A DNA stretch of 64,000 nucleotides, taken from Leptodontidium sp. MPI-SDFR-AT-0119. Taxonomy: Eukaryota; Ascomycota; Leotiomycetes; Helotiales; Leptodontidiaceae. The translations under genes and the position numbers were made by a program. Positions 48,996-60,661 of this stretch are shown piece after piece. The stretch spans positions 372,001-436,000 of the forward strand of contig JAHLEZ010000007.1 of the NCBI GenBank assembly GCA_020726505.1, read 5' to 3'. Below the pieces are notes generated by a model. It saw only the letters and a list, made by a program, of their open reading frames with translations, had not been told where the DNA came from and did not search any database. Within the stretch, counting starts at the first letter, position 1; each line of letters opens with the position of its first letter.

Positions 48996-50650
48996 CGCTG
49001 GAGATCTCAAAAGCAAGAGTATGGCTTCAAATCATAAGGGCTACCGTTCAGACAGTTGATCAAGATCTCCTCATTGATGGGACGAACGCTATCAACTATA
49101 TCAGACTCCAGCCATCACGTTAAGGGGAATATCTGCTGTCCAGATATCAGGCAGAATTCCCCTCTCGCTTTACCTGAGGACTAACTACCTCTGACACCCC
49201 TGACAGCTGCGCCAGTTATGCTTCACCACCTCCGTAGACATGCAAGCCTCTGACACCCGCATGGCGACGAATCGGTGCGGTGTGGGATTGGCAGCTCGGC
49301 TGATGTGGCGCAAGTATTTTGAACCTTAAAGGGCCAAAAATCGCGTGCTTTTCCGTACCTGGCACAAGATTGAATCCAATTAATCATAGCCCCCCAGGAT
49401 GTACCTCCGTACGATATGGCGAGTTGGCGTGTTTAGTTTAGCCAAGCGAGCTTTCCAGAGCAATGTCTCACTCAGACGTCGCGAGGATCGCCCGCCTAAC
49501 ATCCCGGCGCCCGGCTCAAGGATGTTCTGGCAAGCAACTTGGCAGGACGGGACGGGAGGGCTTCCTTCGCCCCGAGACATTTGTGGGGGTGGAGCAGGAG
49601 TCCCCCTGAGCTATAGAGCGAATCGCTGTCAATACTTTATCAACAACCGAAAAGTGCGTCGCAGATCAATGCCGAAAGAGTTGATACCCCCGGGAAAGCA
49701 GCTGAAGGGGTTCTCCTTACTACTGGAATTAGTGATCACCTTTTGATCTTTCTATCTCACAATAGCGTTCTTCTTTCGAGTCGAAACCAAGCTCGGTTTT
49801 CATTCAAGATCGATCGATCTGCTAGGGTTGGGCACAATTGTCAAGTGTCTTTAGCTGGGATTGGGCATGTTGGGTGTTTCTGGATCTGAAGCTTGTCTAT
49901 TAGCCCACCAATCGTGAGTATGGGATCGGTGTGATAAACAGTGTGTGTTGCTGTTGCGGTTAGTCCAAATCGGACAGATGTGACAGACAACCAGCCCTTC
50001 GGAACAAATTTAGAACCCTGGACGTTGCCTGACAGGCCTCTTCGGCTCAACTCGATCGGGATACCAAGAGGTCAGCCAGACTCGCCAAGATCTTGTTTCT
50101 CCCCCCTCCTTAAATTACCTTGAGAGTTGTGTTATGCCGTGATGTTCCCCGGGGAGGTTAGAGTCAAATCTGCTCTCCTCACGGTTCAGATACTGCGCTT
50201 TCAGCAATACCAATATTCTATGGATGGACTTATCGAAAACTGTTCTGGACAAGGCCATTGTGTTTTGAGAAAAGTCCAAGAATGGCGTCGCCCACCTGCA
50301 CGTACAGGGTTTGTCAGGGAATTGGTCATAATTCGCAACCAGTACGAGTTGTAACGAAAGTCTCAGCTAGTCGCCTCATTTGCTCGATTCTTGTCTCCCT
50401 AGCTACAATCAGCGTAGTACCAATGACTACCGTGGATCGTGGCTGCTGGAATCGCACATTTGTTTTTTTGGTAACGTTAACGGCATTCTTCGACGCAGCT
50501 TCTCGATGATCCTGCCTGAATCACATTTGTTGGATTGGGTAATCGAATACGCCTTTTTTGAAGTTTATGGAAGATCTTAGTGAGACCCCCCTTCTTAGAC
50601 AACCGCATTCATCGTGGGGGAACGGCCGAGGCCCTCACAAAAGTTTATTT

Positions 50651-50717
50651 GGGACTGAACCCATGCATAGTGGGCTTGCGAGGGACTTTTGGTTGGGCAT
50701 GACCCTGTGTCCTTACC
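50651..50717 (+). repeat. Dispersed repeat, copy A
   Basis: Matches the reverse complement of 52449-52515. A 40-bp core around CATAGTGGGCTTGC and GACTTTTGGTTG is about 85% identical, and five of the six core differences are transitions. A weaker echo (TTTTTGGTTGGCATGATCC) is at 47205-47223. Confidence 0.55.
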
Positions 50718-51153
50718 CCTGCAAGCGCAGGCTTCCCACAGCAAAGCCAGCATCTCATTTGAACGGCTGAATGGTGGCTTGAACTTTATATAAAATGGCG
50801 TGGAACAAGCGTCGAACCTTCTTCGCGTGGGTGGTTATCAACCGAGCCCCAGTTTGCTGTTATGTGTCGAGCCCCACACGAGACAAGAAGGATTTCTGCA
50901 AGGAAGTGGAGTTTAAGTTTCTTCAACAGCAATCCTACTTGCTTGGCCGACAGGAAAAAGCACGGCCAGCGAGCACGGAGGGGTTCTTCAGGGGGAGGAG
51001 AGTTTTGCTTGCCTTCTCAGGCAGGTGAGTATTCGGTTCCACAGGGTGGATGTCGCATTATCATATTATTTTGAACCTAAAGCCCCGCGAAAACTCTGTT
51101 CTGATACTTCACTGCACTTTTGACAGGATGGGGTTGATATCGGATGGAGCAAG

Positions 51154-51693
51154 ATGGGGAGTTCGAAGGAACCCCCGGATTATGAACTCGAGCCAACGGA
51201 TCAAGAAGCCGGAAAAGCGAGGTACACGGGACAATCCGTACTGCTCGGAGTAGATGCTAGATTTGTCAACATATCCGATTTCAACGTCCAGCCACCACTA
51301 GGCTGTCCCTCTATCGAGTTTCATGGAGAAGCACAGGATGTGTCGATTAAATGTCTGAATTACCTTGCAGGCAAAGATTTCATGTTCGAATTACCATCTA
51401 CTGATCTGGCATACCATTACCGGAGTAAAAATCTAGCCAATCGCAAGGACCTCTCTCTGACTCTTTGTGCTAGGGAGAAAACTACTACTTATCCGAAATT
51501 CTTTTCAATTGAAGGCAGCAAAATTTTCGTCAAGAAAGAAAAGTTCCGTGACCCTCCTATCCCTAGCCTCGTAGCCGCGCTTTGCCTCGAAATTTTTCCT
51601 TCACAGCTTTACTCCATTATTCAGTGGACAGAAAATGGGCTATCCACTTGCAGGGCAAGGAAGTTTACTACTGTACGAGTAGTTCGCAGATAA
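51154..51693 (+). CDS. Possible hypothetical protein
   Basis: A 179-codon frame starting ATGGGGAGTTCG. It has a charged start (SSKEPPDYELEPTDQEAGK) and no recognisable domain. About one open frame of this length is expected by chance in a window of this size, and there is no clear leader or splice partner. Listed only because it dominates an otherwise empty stretch. Confidence 0.2.
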   Translation: MGSSKEPPDYELEPTDQEAGKARYTGQSVLLGVDARFVNISDFNVQPPLGCPSIEFHGEAQDVSIKCLNYLAGKDFMFELPSTDLAYHYRSKNLANRKDLSLTLCAREKTTTYPKFFSIEGSKIFVKKEKFRDPPIPSLVAALCLEIFPSQLYSIIQWTENGLSTCRARKFTTVRVVRR

Positions 51694-52022
51694 CCTTGTA
51701 TTGGAGAGGACCCGTTTTGAGTTCACTCTTTCTCTCTCTCGTCAATCTCATTGGCTACCAGAATAAAAGTAGTGAAATTCGCCCCCTTTACGTACAGATA
51801 TGTCTGTGCGACGGGCTGGACTCCGGAGGGGATTTGTACATAAGCCCCTGTTTGCGAGGTATTTACTTCAAACATTTAATCGGATGTGACAAGGTAGTAA
51901 ACTAAGTAGCCGAAGAAAGTCCTCATGGAAGGCTGGTGAACATGTTCAATTTTTACAAGGCCCCAGCTACCTTTTACAATTGCCTCGTTAACAATCAACT
52001 AAACAGCGAGGAGAAAGGAGTG

Positions 52023-53860
52023 TCATAGCTTGCTCGAGGCACTCGCATACTTTCTGAGATCCTTCGTCTCTTCCCTAATCGCTAGCTCGCTCATTATCTC
52101 CTCGCTTCCACCACCTTTGAAAAATCAGTAAGTGGTGTCGGGCGCACGCTGGGAAAAGGCCGGGATGGATACTTACCGACTGCCATGACCCTGACGTCCC
52201 TGGATATGGCCTCGATCCTGCAGGATGTTAATATGTTCCGACGTTTCTAGGAGTTGGTACTTAGTTACCTGCCCCCCTTACCACCCCTGGCATATCCCAG
52301 TCCACCCATAATTTGTTGTGCCTCTCTGACGCATTTCTCCAAGCATCGTGTACTAACCACCTTCAACATTGCTGCAGAGAATTGGAGCCTTAGTATGGGT
52401 TCAATAGAGGATGATTATTCGGCCTCTCCGTGGCACTGAACTTATTGAGGTACGAACACAACGCAGCATTCAACCAAAAGTTCCTTGCAAACCCACTGTG
52501 GATGGATTCAACCCCACGAAGAAAAAAGTGATTGCAGAGTAGCAATATTGGCCAGGGGGTGTTTGAGAAAGACCATCTCCCTCAAGCTTTGAGAATCAAG
52601 TCCGAACGAAAGGAAAGTTCCTAGGAGAGCACCTACCAGTCATTCCACCAATCCGAACATCATCCTTTCCACTCTTCCTATTCAGTTCTATCAACCAGGT
52701 GAGTTGCTCCAGGAACGCCTGAGCAGGCTCAATCATTCTGCCCATCTTGGAAAATTTGGCCCTGATGATCGGGTTTTCAATCAACTTCATGCCGAAAGTT
52801 TCTCTGGTGCATGCGTGTTTCCATGCATCTTCAGCACACACCCGACTAAGTCTGATTGCTTGTGTGGCGAGTGACTTTCTTTCTGCATTGAAGTTGGACA
52901 TGATGACCTCGAAGCCGCGGTTCTCTTTGTGGATTAGGTTCTCCACAGGAACGACCACATCCTCGAAATTAATGAAGGTACTTCCAGATGCCCCGACGCC
53001 CGAATTGTACATCTTTCGTTTTGTCACGCCAGATGCTTTCAGGGGAATTATCAGGACGGAGACCCCACCAGCCCCAGGTCCCCCGGTCCGTACCGCTGCC
53101 GTCACGAAGTCCGCCCAGATAGCATTGGTAATCCACTTCTTGGATCCGTTGACGATGTAGTTGTCGCCTTTCCGAATGGCAGTTGTCTTAATACCAGCCA
53201 CATCAGATCCAGCTACTTGTATCAGCGTTGATCTGAAGTAAAGAGAGTATCTTCTTACCATCTGGTTCGGTGATTCCTAGGCAGAATCGAATGCTTCCAT
53301 TTGCCACACCAGGGAGGAACCTCTCTTTCTGAGCCTGAGTACCGAAGTTAATGATGGGTGGGACACCGATACTGTTACCTCCTCCAAGGCCCCACAGAAC
53401 TCCCGTGTATGCCTTCTGATGTTAGTGAGTCTGAGATGAAGAGTCGGGGAGTTCGTACAACGCGCGACAGCTCATCGTTCATAATCAACGAGTGCCATGA
53501 ATCCCATTGATCCATGGGGATGTCTCCCGGAGTTTTGATGTTGGGAAGACCAGTCACCATTCCAACATATCCCATCTCGACATGCCGTTGCCACGCCTGC
53601 ATTGCATTAGCAAGATGCCAGAACGCCCATTGAATAGGGGTAACACGTACCGATTCTGGAATCTCCCCAGCTGACTCCCATTCGAAGGCATTTGGAAGGA
53701 TCTCCTCATCAACATACTTCCGGACAGCCGCTCGAAGCTTCCGATGGGAATCATTGTAATGCGGTGAGACGTTCCTGGAATACCAGAGAGGTTCTGCGTA
53801 TGGGAAGGGACTCCCGAACGCGGGGTATGCCGCCTTTTTATCTGAGGAAGAATTTGACAT
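52023..53860 (-). CDS. Acyl-CoA dehydrogenase
   Basis: Seven exons on the minus strand: 53860-53651, 53596-53459, 53412-53259, 53212-52637, 52371-52269, 52217-52177, 52114-52023; 437 residues. An in-frame ATG at 53935 would add 25 residues; I prefer 53860 because it opens directly on the folded part. Motifs: CLGITEPDAGSDVAGIKTTA (flavin/substrate loop), KKWITNAIWADFVTAAVRT, QQIMGGLGYARGG and the terminal GGGSEEIMSELAIR, the usual end of the fold. FAD-dependent alpha,beta-dehydrogenation of an acyl-CoA is the expected reaction. The protein ends SSKL, and the last three residues SKL are a peroxisomal PTS1 signal, so it is probably peroxisomal. The 264-nt intron 52373-52636 contains a copy of a dispersed repeat. 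Confidence 0.88.
52449..52515 (-). repeat. Dispersed repeat, copy B, inside an intron of the acyl-CoA dehydrogenase
   Basis: Reverse-complement match to 50651-50717 (see copy A). Its presence explains the unusual length of this intron compared with the others in the gene (41-65 nt). Confidence 0.5.
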
Positions 53861-56800
53861 GACGAGGACGATTCTGCTTGAATGATCAGTAATATTTTCA
53901 GTCTGTGTATTTCGCAAAAACTTTGTTTGTGACATTAATATATCAGAGCGTTGAATCTTGAATGCACCAATGGACTGTCAGACGACGTTGTGTAAGCTTG
54001 TGAACCTCGGCATCTCAAGATCTGCAATTCTCATACCCGAACTCTGAGGCTTGCCAACGCGAATCCGAGGTGATGACGCCCGAGACCTTTGGCGGCAATT
54101 ATATATGCTCACGCTCGGCCAGAGGTTATGGCGATGGCTTGGATTATTTAGAATGTGATCGAATGATGGGTCAAGGGCGACAGAATATAGGGGTTGCCGA
54201 GCATTTATGTAGCGTACGCTGTGTCACGCCTACGCGTACAACTCAGCCCGCTACCTATATATAGGAGGTTTCCTCGCCCTGTATGCTAGAATCATCATCC
54301 ATAATTCTATTCTATCAAAGGGTTCCTGAAATATCATATCTTTCGCTTGGCTTGGTAGAGGGAGCTGAGCCCAACTTTGCCAAGCCTGCGTTGGTAATCC
54401 AGCCCCTTTCATCGTCGCTTCCTCTCCCTGCGAGTAAACAAAGATGAGGAAAGCAGAGATGACTCTGGGGGAAGATTCAAGAGACTTAAAGTTGCTCACT
54501 AGTGACGTAAAAAGATCTTTATGGTTCTAGAAATGAGACTTTTTTGATAAATTGAGTCAAACGGAGATCACCGACCAATTTTACAAACAGCTTGGACAAC
54601 ATCTACCACGCTCAGCACAACGAACCATTGTCCCTTGAGAAGATGCACCACATCGCAATGCACACCGTGAATGATATGCGCAGCGTTTCCATCTCCCACG
54701 AGAAGAATATTTCAGCCATCATACAGCAGGAGCCAGATGCTCTTGTACAGTACACAAGAATCAAGTTCCCACTCCTTCCCCACCCAAGCCAAGATCCTCG
54801 AAGAAGGAATCATCTCAACATCTCTACCTGGTCCGTCCGAAGTGAAAGCACTTCTGGAGGGGGAAATGAACCTGCACACCCACCATATCAAAAGATATAT
54901 ATATTCTGAACGCCTTTCGCCAACCATGAGGATCTGGAATCGTGCTGGGGAAAGAACCTTTTCGAGACTGAGTGGTGCTCTATTCTGGAATCCATGCAGG
55001 TGACAAACGGCGATGTTTCCTCGCCATAGTATATCCTCAGCTCTTTCTTCGCTTGCGATCATTCAACTGGTTTTGAGATAAGGAACGAAATGGTCGAAAT
55101 TTTCGGAAGAGTCGTGTATGTAGTGTGTACAGAGTAGGCACATCACTCGTTCAAGGGGTAATTTGTAGGACTCAGCATGTGCAGGACCGCGTCGATATTC
55201 AAGGATTCCACATCTGATCTGCCTCGACGAAGGATACAATTATCATACTTTCGGCGGTTTGTTTAGGTATTGAGAAGCGTCCATCTCGAGGTCAGACTTC
55301 TAAATCGAGCTCCTGGAAGGATTTCATATCACTGGGCAGTAAGTAAGATACCATTTGCCGTTGGTCTGTCTGCTCACGAGGAAGCTTGAGGGTTCTGGAG
55401 TTTTTGTTAATCCTCAATCCCTTTTGTACAGTACAGTATCTCTGAAAAGTGAAATGACTTGTTCCGCCAGGAAAGGAACTCGCCAGCTTCGCTTCCTTAT
55501 TTTCTTCGTGGTTTCTGCACAGCGTGACTTTGGATGACGAGGTGTCTCCCCCAAGAGGTGAGTAGAAAGATACGATACTATAGTTCCTGATAGAAGTCGT
55601 ACAAAGGTGTAACGAGATACACTCAGCCCCTTAAAGATCAAGTACATAATCAAAGTCAAGCAACACAAACTAGCTGGCGAAGTCTTCAGTCCAAGACTTC
55701 GCACAACTTCAGCGACGTCCTCCCGTACGGCGCATGTTCCGTAGATCATTACTGAATTGACTTGGTCAGTTTCTCCCTCTCCCTCTCCCTCTCCTCTAGG
55801 TTTGACTTGCGACTATCGACATCGCCATTGCCGACTTGCCTATATCATGTACATACTCGCGACCATTTTCAGCTGTGTTTCATTGAGATAAATTGAGATA
55901 AGAGGAGACAAAATTCCTCCAACAACAACTTGGTCTCCAACACAACGCCTGAGCTGTCATCTCCCGAACTAAGTATGATAATCCAATTTCGCTGCTCGCT
56001 GGAATCCAATTTTTTTTTTTTTCTTTTTCTTCCAACACCCATCTCCAGAGAAGAAATAGATCACTTCATAATATTTCTCGCTACCTCCTCATTTTTGCCA
56101 CGCTACATGCTCCTAGTAACATGAAAGAGTAGTTGCGGACTAATATGGGGATCATCCGTCACGCAGTGAGTGATACCTTTCGGAGTGGACGGTATCATCG
56201 GTATGCCCAGTGTATGCGAGACTCATCATTCATATCTAGACTCCGAGAAGGGTCGTTGGGAAGGGTCGTGGAGATTTATTCTAGCGATCAGGGCAGATTG
56301 GAGGAATGCGGTTTCACTTGCTGTTGTTATTGTTGGGGTTGGGTAACGGCGAGTGTATGTATGTATGTATGTATGGACACGGCACTGGACGACGACAACG
56401 ATAAATGAATGTTGATTTTAATCATGTGCAACACCTACACACGATATCTACCAACCAACATCTCTTCCCTCCACAACACCACAGATCTACATACCTGATT
56501 CCCGCATACGCATCCGCGGTTCTCTAAGATATGCAGTGCAGCCGTGTGACGGAGTACAGTACAGCACAACATGGTTCCGATATTGCAAAGTCAAGACGAG
56601 ACGAGACGAGACCCGAAAATAGGGAACGGAAGTACAGAGAGGGACTGCATATATATGCGTGACATTGTACGCAACGATCGACTCTTGATATTTCGCTCTC
56701 TGGAACATCGGCGATCTATTTCCCATAGACGAGGGCATTGCGGAGTTGGGTTTGGGGCAGGACTAATGTCGTGCTTGGCCACTCGGGCATTTAAAGTAGA

Positions 56801-57079
56801 CAATAATACCAGTGGTTGTGGACTGAAAGATCGAACGATTGATTGCGAGGTGACACTGACTCGGGAATCAGGAGAGTCGGGGACGACGCGTTCGCTGCTC
56901 GCCCTGCTGCCCGGCCAGTGGAATTCCTATATGTAAGCTGATGCCGTCCGTCGCCCACCTCAGAGCTGAGTTCTTGATAGTTGATACCTACCTACGAAAG
57001 ACCCAGTCATTGTCACATACCTTACCCAAGATCTAACACTCGCCTGCTCACGAAAGCTGAGCCTTCCCCACCAGCAATC
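53861..57079. other. Large gene-poor interval, about 3.2 kb
   Basis: Short frames only (the longest is 121 codons at 56571-56936). Simple repeats: TCTCCC runs at 55769-55796, ATGT units at 56354-56374, GACGA units at 56592-56611. The minus frame 55414-55749 has no exon partner or motif. The 3' end is a leader for the modular secreted gene. Confidence 0.4.
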
Positions 57080-57948
57080 ATGCATCTCAACCCTCTACTT
57101 CTCGCGTCCTTGAGCCTTCTGGCTCCATGCTTCAGCGCTCCTACTAACCACAGCCCCAACATCGAGATCTCCATCAGCACCGAGGCTTCGTTCCCCGGTT
57201 CTGCTTCTGAAGTCTCTAGAAGCGAAGACATGTGCCTCCGAGGATTATTTCCGCTGGGTTTTGATTGCACTGGGTTTGGTCCCGAATGGGTGAGTCTTTT
57301 ACCTCATTGCTATGGGAGATCATGCTAACCGTGATCGATGCTGTAGTACTTCAAGGTAAGTAGCTGTAACCATAAAGGCAGATCGGGTTGAGTGACTTGA
57401 GACTCGCAGAGAAATACCTGTTGCAGGAAGATTGCCAACGACTCGCCGTCTTCCGCTGCCGTTGTACCGGCTCCTGAAGTCTCGAGAGACCCGGAGATAT
57501 GCTTGATAGCATTGCTCCCACCAAATTATGACTGCACTAAGTTTGGTTCTGGATGGGTGAGTCTTCTCTCTTCATGTCGTGGGAGATTGTGCTGACCGTG
57601 ATGGATAATGCAGTACTACAACAAGGACGTAAGCGGACGTGCTCGCAACCATGAGAGTGATTGGCTAACGAGATATAGAGTCGTACCTGTTGCACACGGG
57701 CCGACAACATCCCGCAGGAGGCTTCGACTGTCGCTGTCCCTACACATGAAGAGTCACTCGCGGAAGTTTGCTCTCCAAACCAATTTCCGCAAGGTTTTCG
57801 TTGTAGAATCGAGTTTGGTATGCCGACTGGGTTCGAATCCAAGTCATCTGTTCATTCCAATGTGAATGTCCATGGCGGTATGCCAACTGTATTCGAATCC
57901 AAGTCTCGGGTTGAATCCTATGAGAATGTTCACACGGAGATGCTGTGA
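57080..57948 (+). CDS. Modular Cys-rich secreted protein with duplicated exon-intron modules and micro-exons
   Basis: Five exons: 57080-57289, 57347-57355 (9 nt), 57410-57556, 57614-57628 (15 nt), 57679-57948; 216 residues, all introns phase 0. A signal peptide (MHLNPLLLASLSLLAPCFSA) precedes three Cys modules. Module 1 is MCLRGLFPLGFDCTGFGPEW, then YFK from the 9-nt exon, then RNTCC. Module 2 is ICLIALLPPNYDCTKFGSGW, then YYNKD from the 15-nt exon, then SRTCC. Module 3 is truncated (EVCSPNQFPQGFRC) and continues into two 20-residue tandem repeats starting GMPTGFESKS and GMPTVFESKS. The introns after module-1 and module-2 exons are alike in sequence, so the duplication included introns. No known family is recognised. 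Secreted, probably disulfide-bonded; function unknown. Confidence 0.75.
57817..57936 (+). repeat. 60-bp coding tandem repeat, two copies
   Basis: Units 57817-57876 and 57877-57936, exactly 20 codons each, sharing ATGCC, ACT and TTCGAATCCAAGTC. It forms the C-terminus of the modular secreted protein. Confidence 0.85.
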
Positions 57949-59679
57949 GTGCCTGGTTCTCTCTCACTCAAAGATTCTGACCTGAGCTGACACCCCATGT
58001 GCGCAAGTTGATCGTGGTCGCCCCTGGGTGTGAGCTAGATTCGAGGAAAGCAGGGGCTTTGAGTATGGTTGGTGAGAGAATAGGATGCCGAAACGGATGC
58101 GCTTCTTTCACTTCTTGACGAAGGGCCTTTCTGCTTGATGTTTATTTTTTGTTCTTCATTGGTATCTTCTAGTCATCTAGGACCCATCAAGCCGCATGCT
58201 GCAGGAAAAAGAATCAATTCGTTGACTCTGTCTGTGGAAACCTTTCTCGTGCCTTGTGACCTGTCTGCTGTTTTCGGGAAACCTTCAAATGTTTGTTGCT
58301 TCACCCTCTCAAAACTCTGTCTCTTCGAACACTGCCTCCTCGGCCTCCTAGATGCTATGTCCAAAGCCGTCAGCATCTCCCCTCAACAGAAGTAATCAAA
58401 GTGGTCAGGGGAGAAAGGTCTTTCGCATCAGATTAACGAGATATGGTTATGATCTCATACGCAGCAAAGCAGCATCGAAAATAATGAAATGGATTTGGTT
58501 GCTCATCATGAAAGGTTACGCCATGGAGGTGACGAAGAAATAGAGGATGTGCTCTTGACTCACCGCTGATCTGTAACCCCGACGCGTACGAGGGGGGTTA
58601 ATGGAGTTGTGTATTCAAAAGACCAGATACGGAAAAGCTGGGAAGGAAGGAAAAGAGGAGGAGGAGGATATCCCCTTGAGTTGAAGGCATTGAGGGGAAC
58701 AGTGACAATGTGTGATGAGACGTGATGACGATGAAAAGGCTCGGAGGAGAGAAAAGGCCATCGACACGGAAGGTATTAGCGCCAAGACCGGCTCATCCCC
58801 CGCAATCATTTCCCCGCCAACCAGATCCACCGAAAATGACCCACTTCCCCAAATGGGTGGACCCAGAGCTCCACCTGTACTCATTCTGGGCAGTCCCGTC
58901 ACTTCAGTGCCGATCAACACCAAGTCAATTCCATTCCTTCTCATCATCTGATATTGCAAATTACCTAGGAGAGTATATCTTCAAACTAGGTTTCAAGCTG
59001 TCCAGGAGTAAACAAACAAATCAAAACATCTCCCTCTCATTTCCCACCAAAACCCAATTCCAAACCCAAATCACTACAGCAATTTGCCATCATCCAACAA
59101 ACCAGAGTCAAATCCACTCACACCGACCAGCACCACTCAGCTTCCCCCCTGCCCGCCACATTCACGTCCACGTCTCCCCCAAAACCAAAACCAGCCAAGG
59201 TGGTCCCCCAGCTTGACTTCAGCCAGCCAATCAACAGCCTCGAGTGTCCACCCCTGATTCTGAATCTGGTGTAGGAGAAGGAAGGGTCTGGGAGAAACTG
59301 GGAAGGATAGATAGAGTATTATTTATTAGGCTTCCCCGCGCGCAGCTGGGAGGGAAGCTTGGACTCCACGCTCGGGAAGCTACCTGACTGCCTTGACTAC
59401 TACCTTGGTTGGTAGGTACTTACTTACTTTGACATTAACATCGCCGATCCCTCCCTTCTATTCTATCTCTTCTCGCCCTCACCTCATTCTCTCTCTCTTC
59501 CTCTCCCTCTTCCTTCAACACCACGACGCGACTTCAATTGAACAGCAACTCAACCGTGACAGACAGCGACAATCAATCAATTGAGAGCATCATCAGACCA
59601 ACTCGAGCCAAGGCAGCTCATTGATCAATCGATCAACCACCACCTCATACCACGACCCAACAACACAAACAAATCCAAG
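57949..59679. other. Intergenic, about 1.7 kb
   Basis: No supported gene. The 58722-59216 plus frame (164 codons) is low-complexity and lacks motifs. The last 250 bases are the CT/CA-rich leader of the CFEM gene. Confidence 0.4.
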
Positions 59680-60412
59680 ATGAAGACCGCAATCCTCCTC
59701 TCCGCAGTCCTCGGACTAGCAGCAGCTCAGAACCTCTCTGGTCAACCAGCATGCGCAGTACGTATCTACCTCTCCCACCTTTCACTCATACCACTCCTTC
59801 CTCCCTCCAGAGCTACCCCCTCCCTCCTGTTCCAATTCCAGCCCTAACTCCATCTCCATCTCCAACGCAACACCCACCAACTAACACCTCCCTCCCCAGT
59901 CACCCTGCCTCTCCTCCGCCATCACAGCCGTAGGATGCGCCCTCAACGACCAAGGCTGCCAATGCGGCACCGGAAAATCCAGTATCCAAATCGCCGTCGC
60001 GACATGCCTGATCGCAGGCTGCAGCCCCAGCGACCTCGCACTCGCCCAAAAAGTCGGCAACGAGCTATGTCTCGCATACTCCTCCACAGCCGCCGTGTTG
60101 ACTATCCAGACTAGCACTGGTCCGTTGACTACAACTGGTAGTGGGTTGGGTACGACGACTACGGCTACGACGAGTTTGGCGCAGACGACGGGCACGACGA
60201 CAGGGAGTGGGAGTGCCAGTGGTACGGGAAGTAGTGCTGCTGCCACCACGAGTCCAGCTACGACGAGTCCTCCCTCTTCGAGCGTTTCGGGATCTGGAAG
60301 TGCGGCTGCGGGAACGACTAGTTCGTCGACTGCTGGTGCTGCGCAGGGTGTTAAGGGTGCGGGTGTTGGTGGGGTTTTGGGTTTGGTTTTGGGTTTGGTG
60401 GCTGCTTTGTGA
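59680..60412 (+). CDS. CFEM-domain GPI-anchored protein
   Basis: Two exons, 59680-59757 and 59900-60412 (142-nt intron), 196 residues. Signal peptide MKTAILLSAVLGLAAA, then an eight-cysteine CFEM domain: QPACA, SPCLSSAI, VGCALNDQGCQCGTG, ATCLIAGC and NELC. The residue after the CxC pair is Gly, and an Asp lies one residue before GC (NDQGC), the place where the haem-binding Asp of CFEM proteins sits. A Thr/Ser/Gly-rich stalk of about 90 residues follows, with a hydrophobic C-terminus (GVLGLVLGLVAAL) typical of a GPI signal. CFEM proteins act at the wall or membrane, some in haem or iron uptake. Which role applies here cannot be told. Confidence 0.9.
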
Positions 60413-60661
60413 GGAGACATACACACATCCTACTGGATAAATTTGGAGGACTGGAGAGAGGGCAAGGCGGAATGGGTAGGATAGCATAGGATGGACGGAC
60501 GGATGGATGGAGGAGTATGTTTGATTAATCATGTAAAGTGAAGGAAGGGAGCTTGAGATTCTGCTAGTGGTATACCGCTTCATTAAACCGTAATTTTCAT
60601 TATGCTCATTAAGTCTATTCCATCATACTTTGTCCCCAGGCAGGTATGGATCTTGTGCCAA

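Larger units (their letters stand above)
48996..52022. other. Large gene-poor interval, about 3 kb
   Basis: Only one frame over 150 codons, listed separately (51154-51693). Includes a short dispersed repeat at 50651-50717. The rest shows no domain, RNA gene or element ends that I can recognise. Confidence 0.4.

Noticed and set aside
44371..53860. TRI12-like pump as evidence for trichothecene production
   Set aside because: The family is broad and no biosynthetic gene lies in the window; the name reflects family membership only.
55414..55749. 111-codon minus-strand frame with a hydrophobic stretch
   Set aside because: The only support is its length; no upstream leader, no partner exon and no recognised motif.
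57827..57842. GGTTCGAATCC, like a tRNA T-arm
   Set aside because: It lies in the coding repeat of the secreted protein, recurs 60 bp later as ATTCGAATCC in the same codon register, and there is no acceptor stem or A-box.
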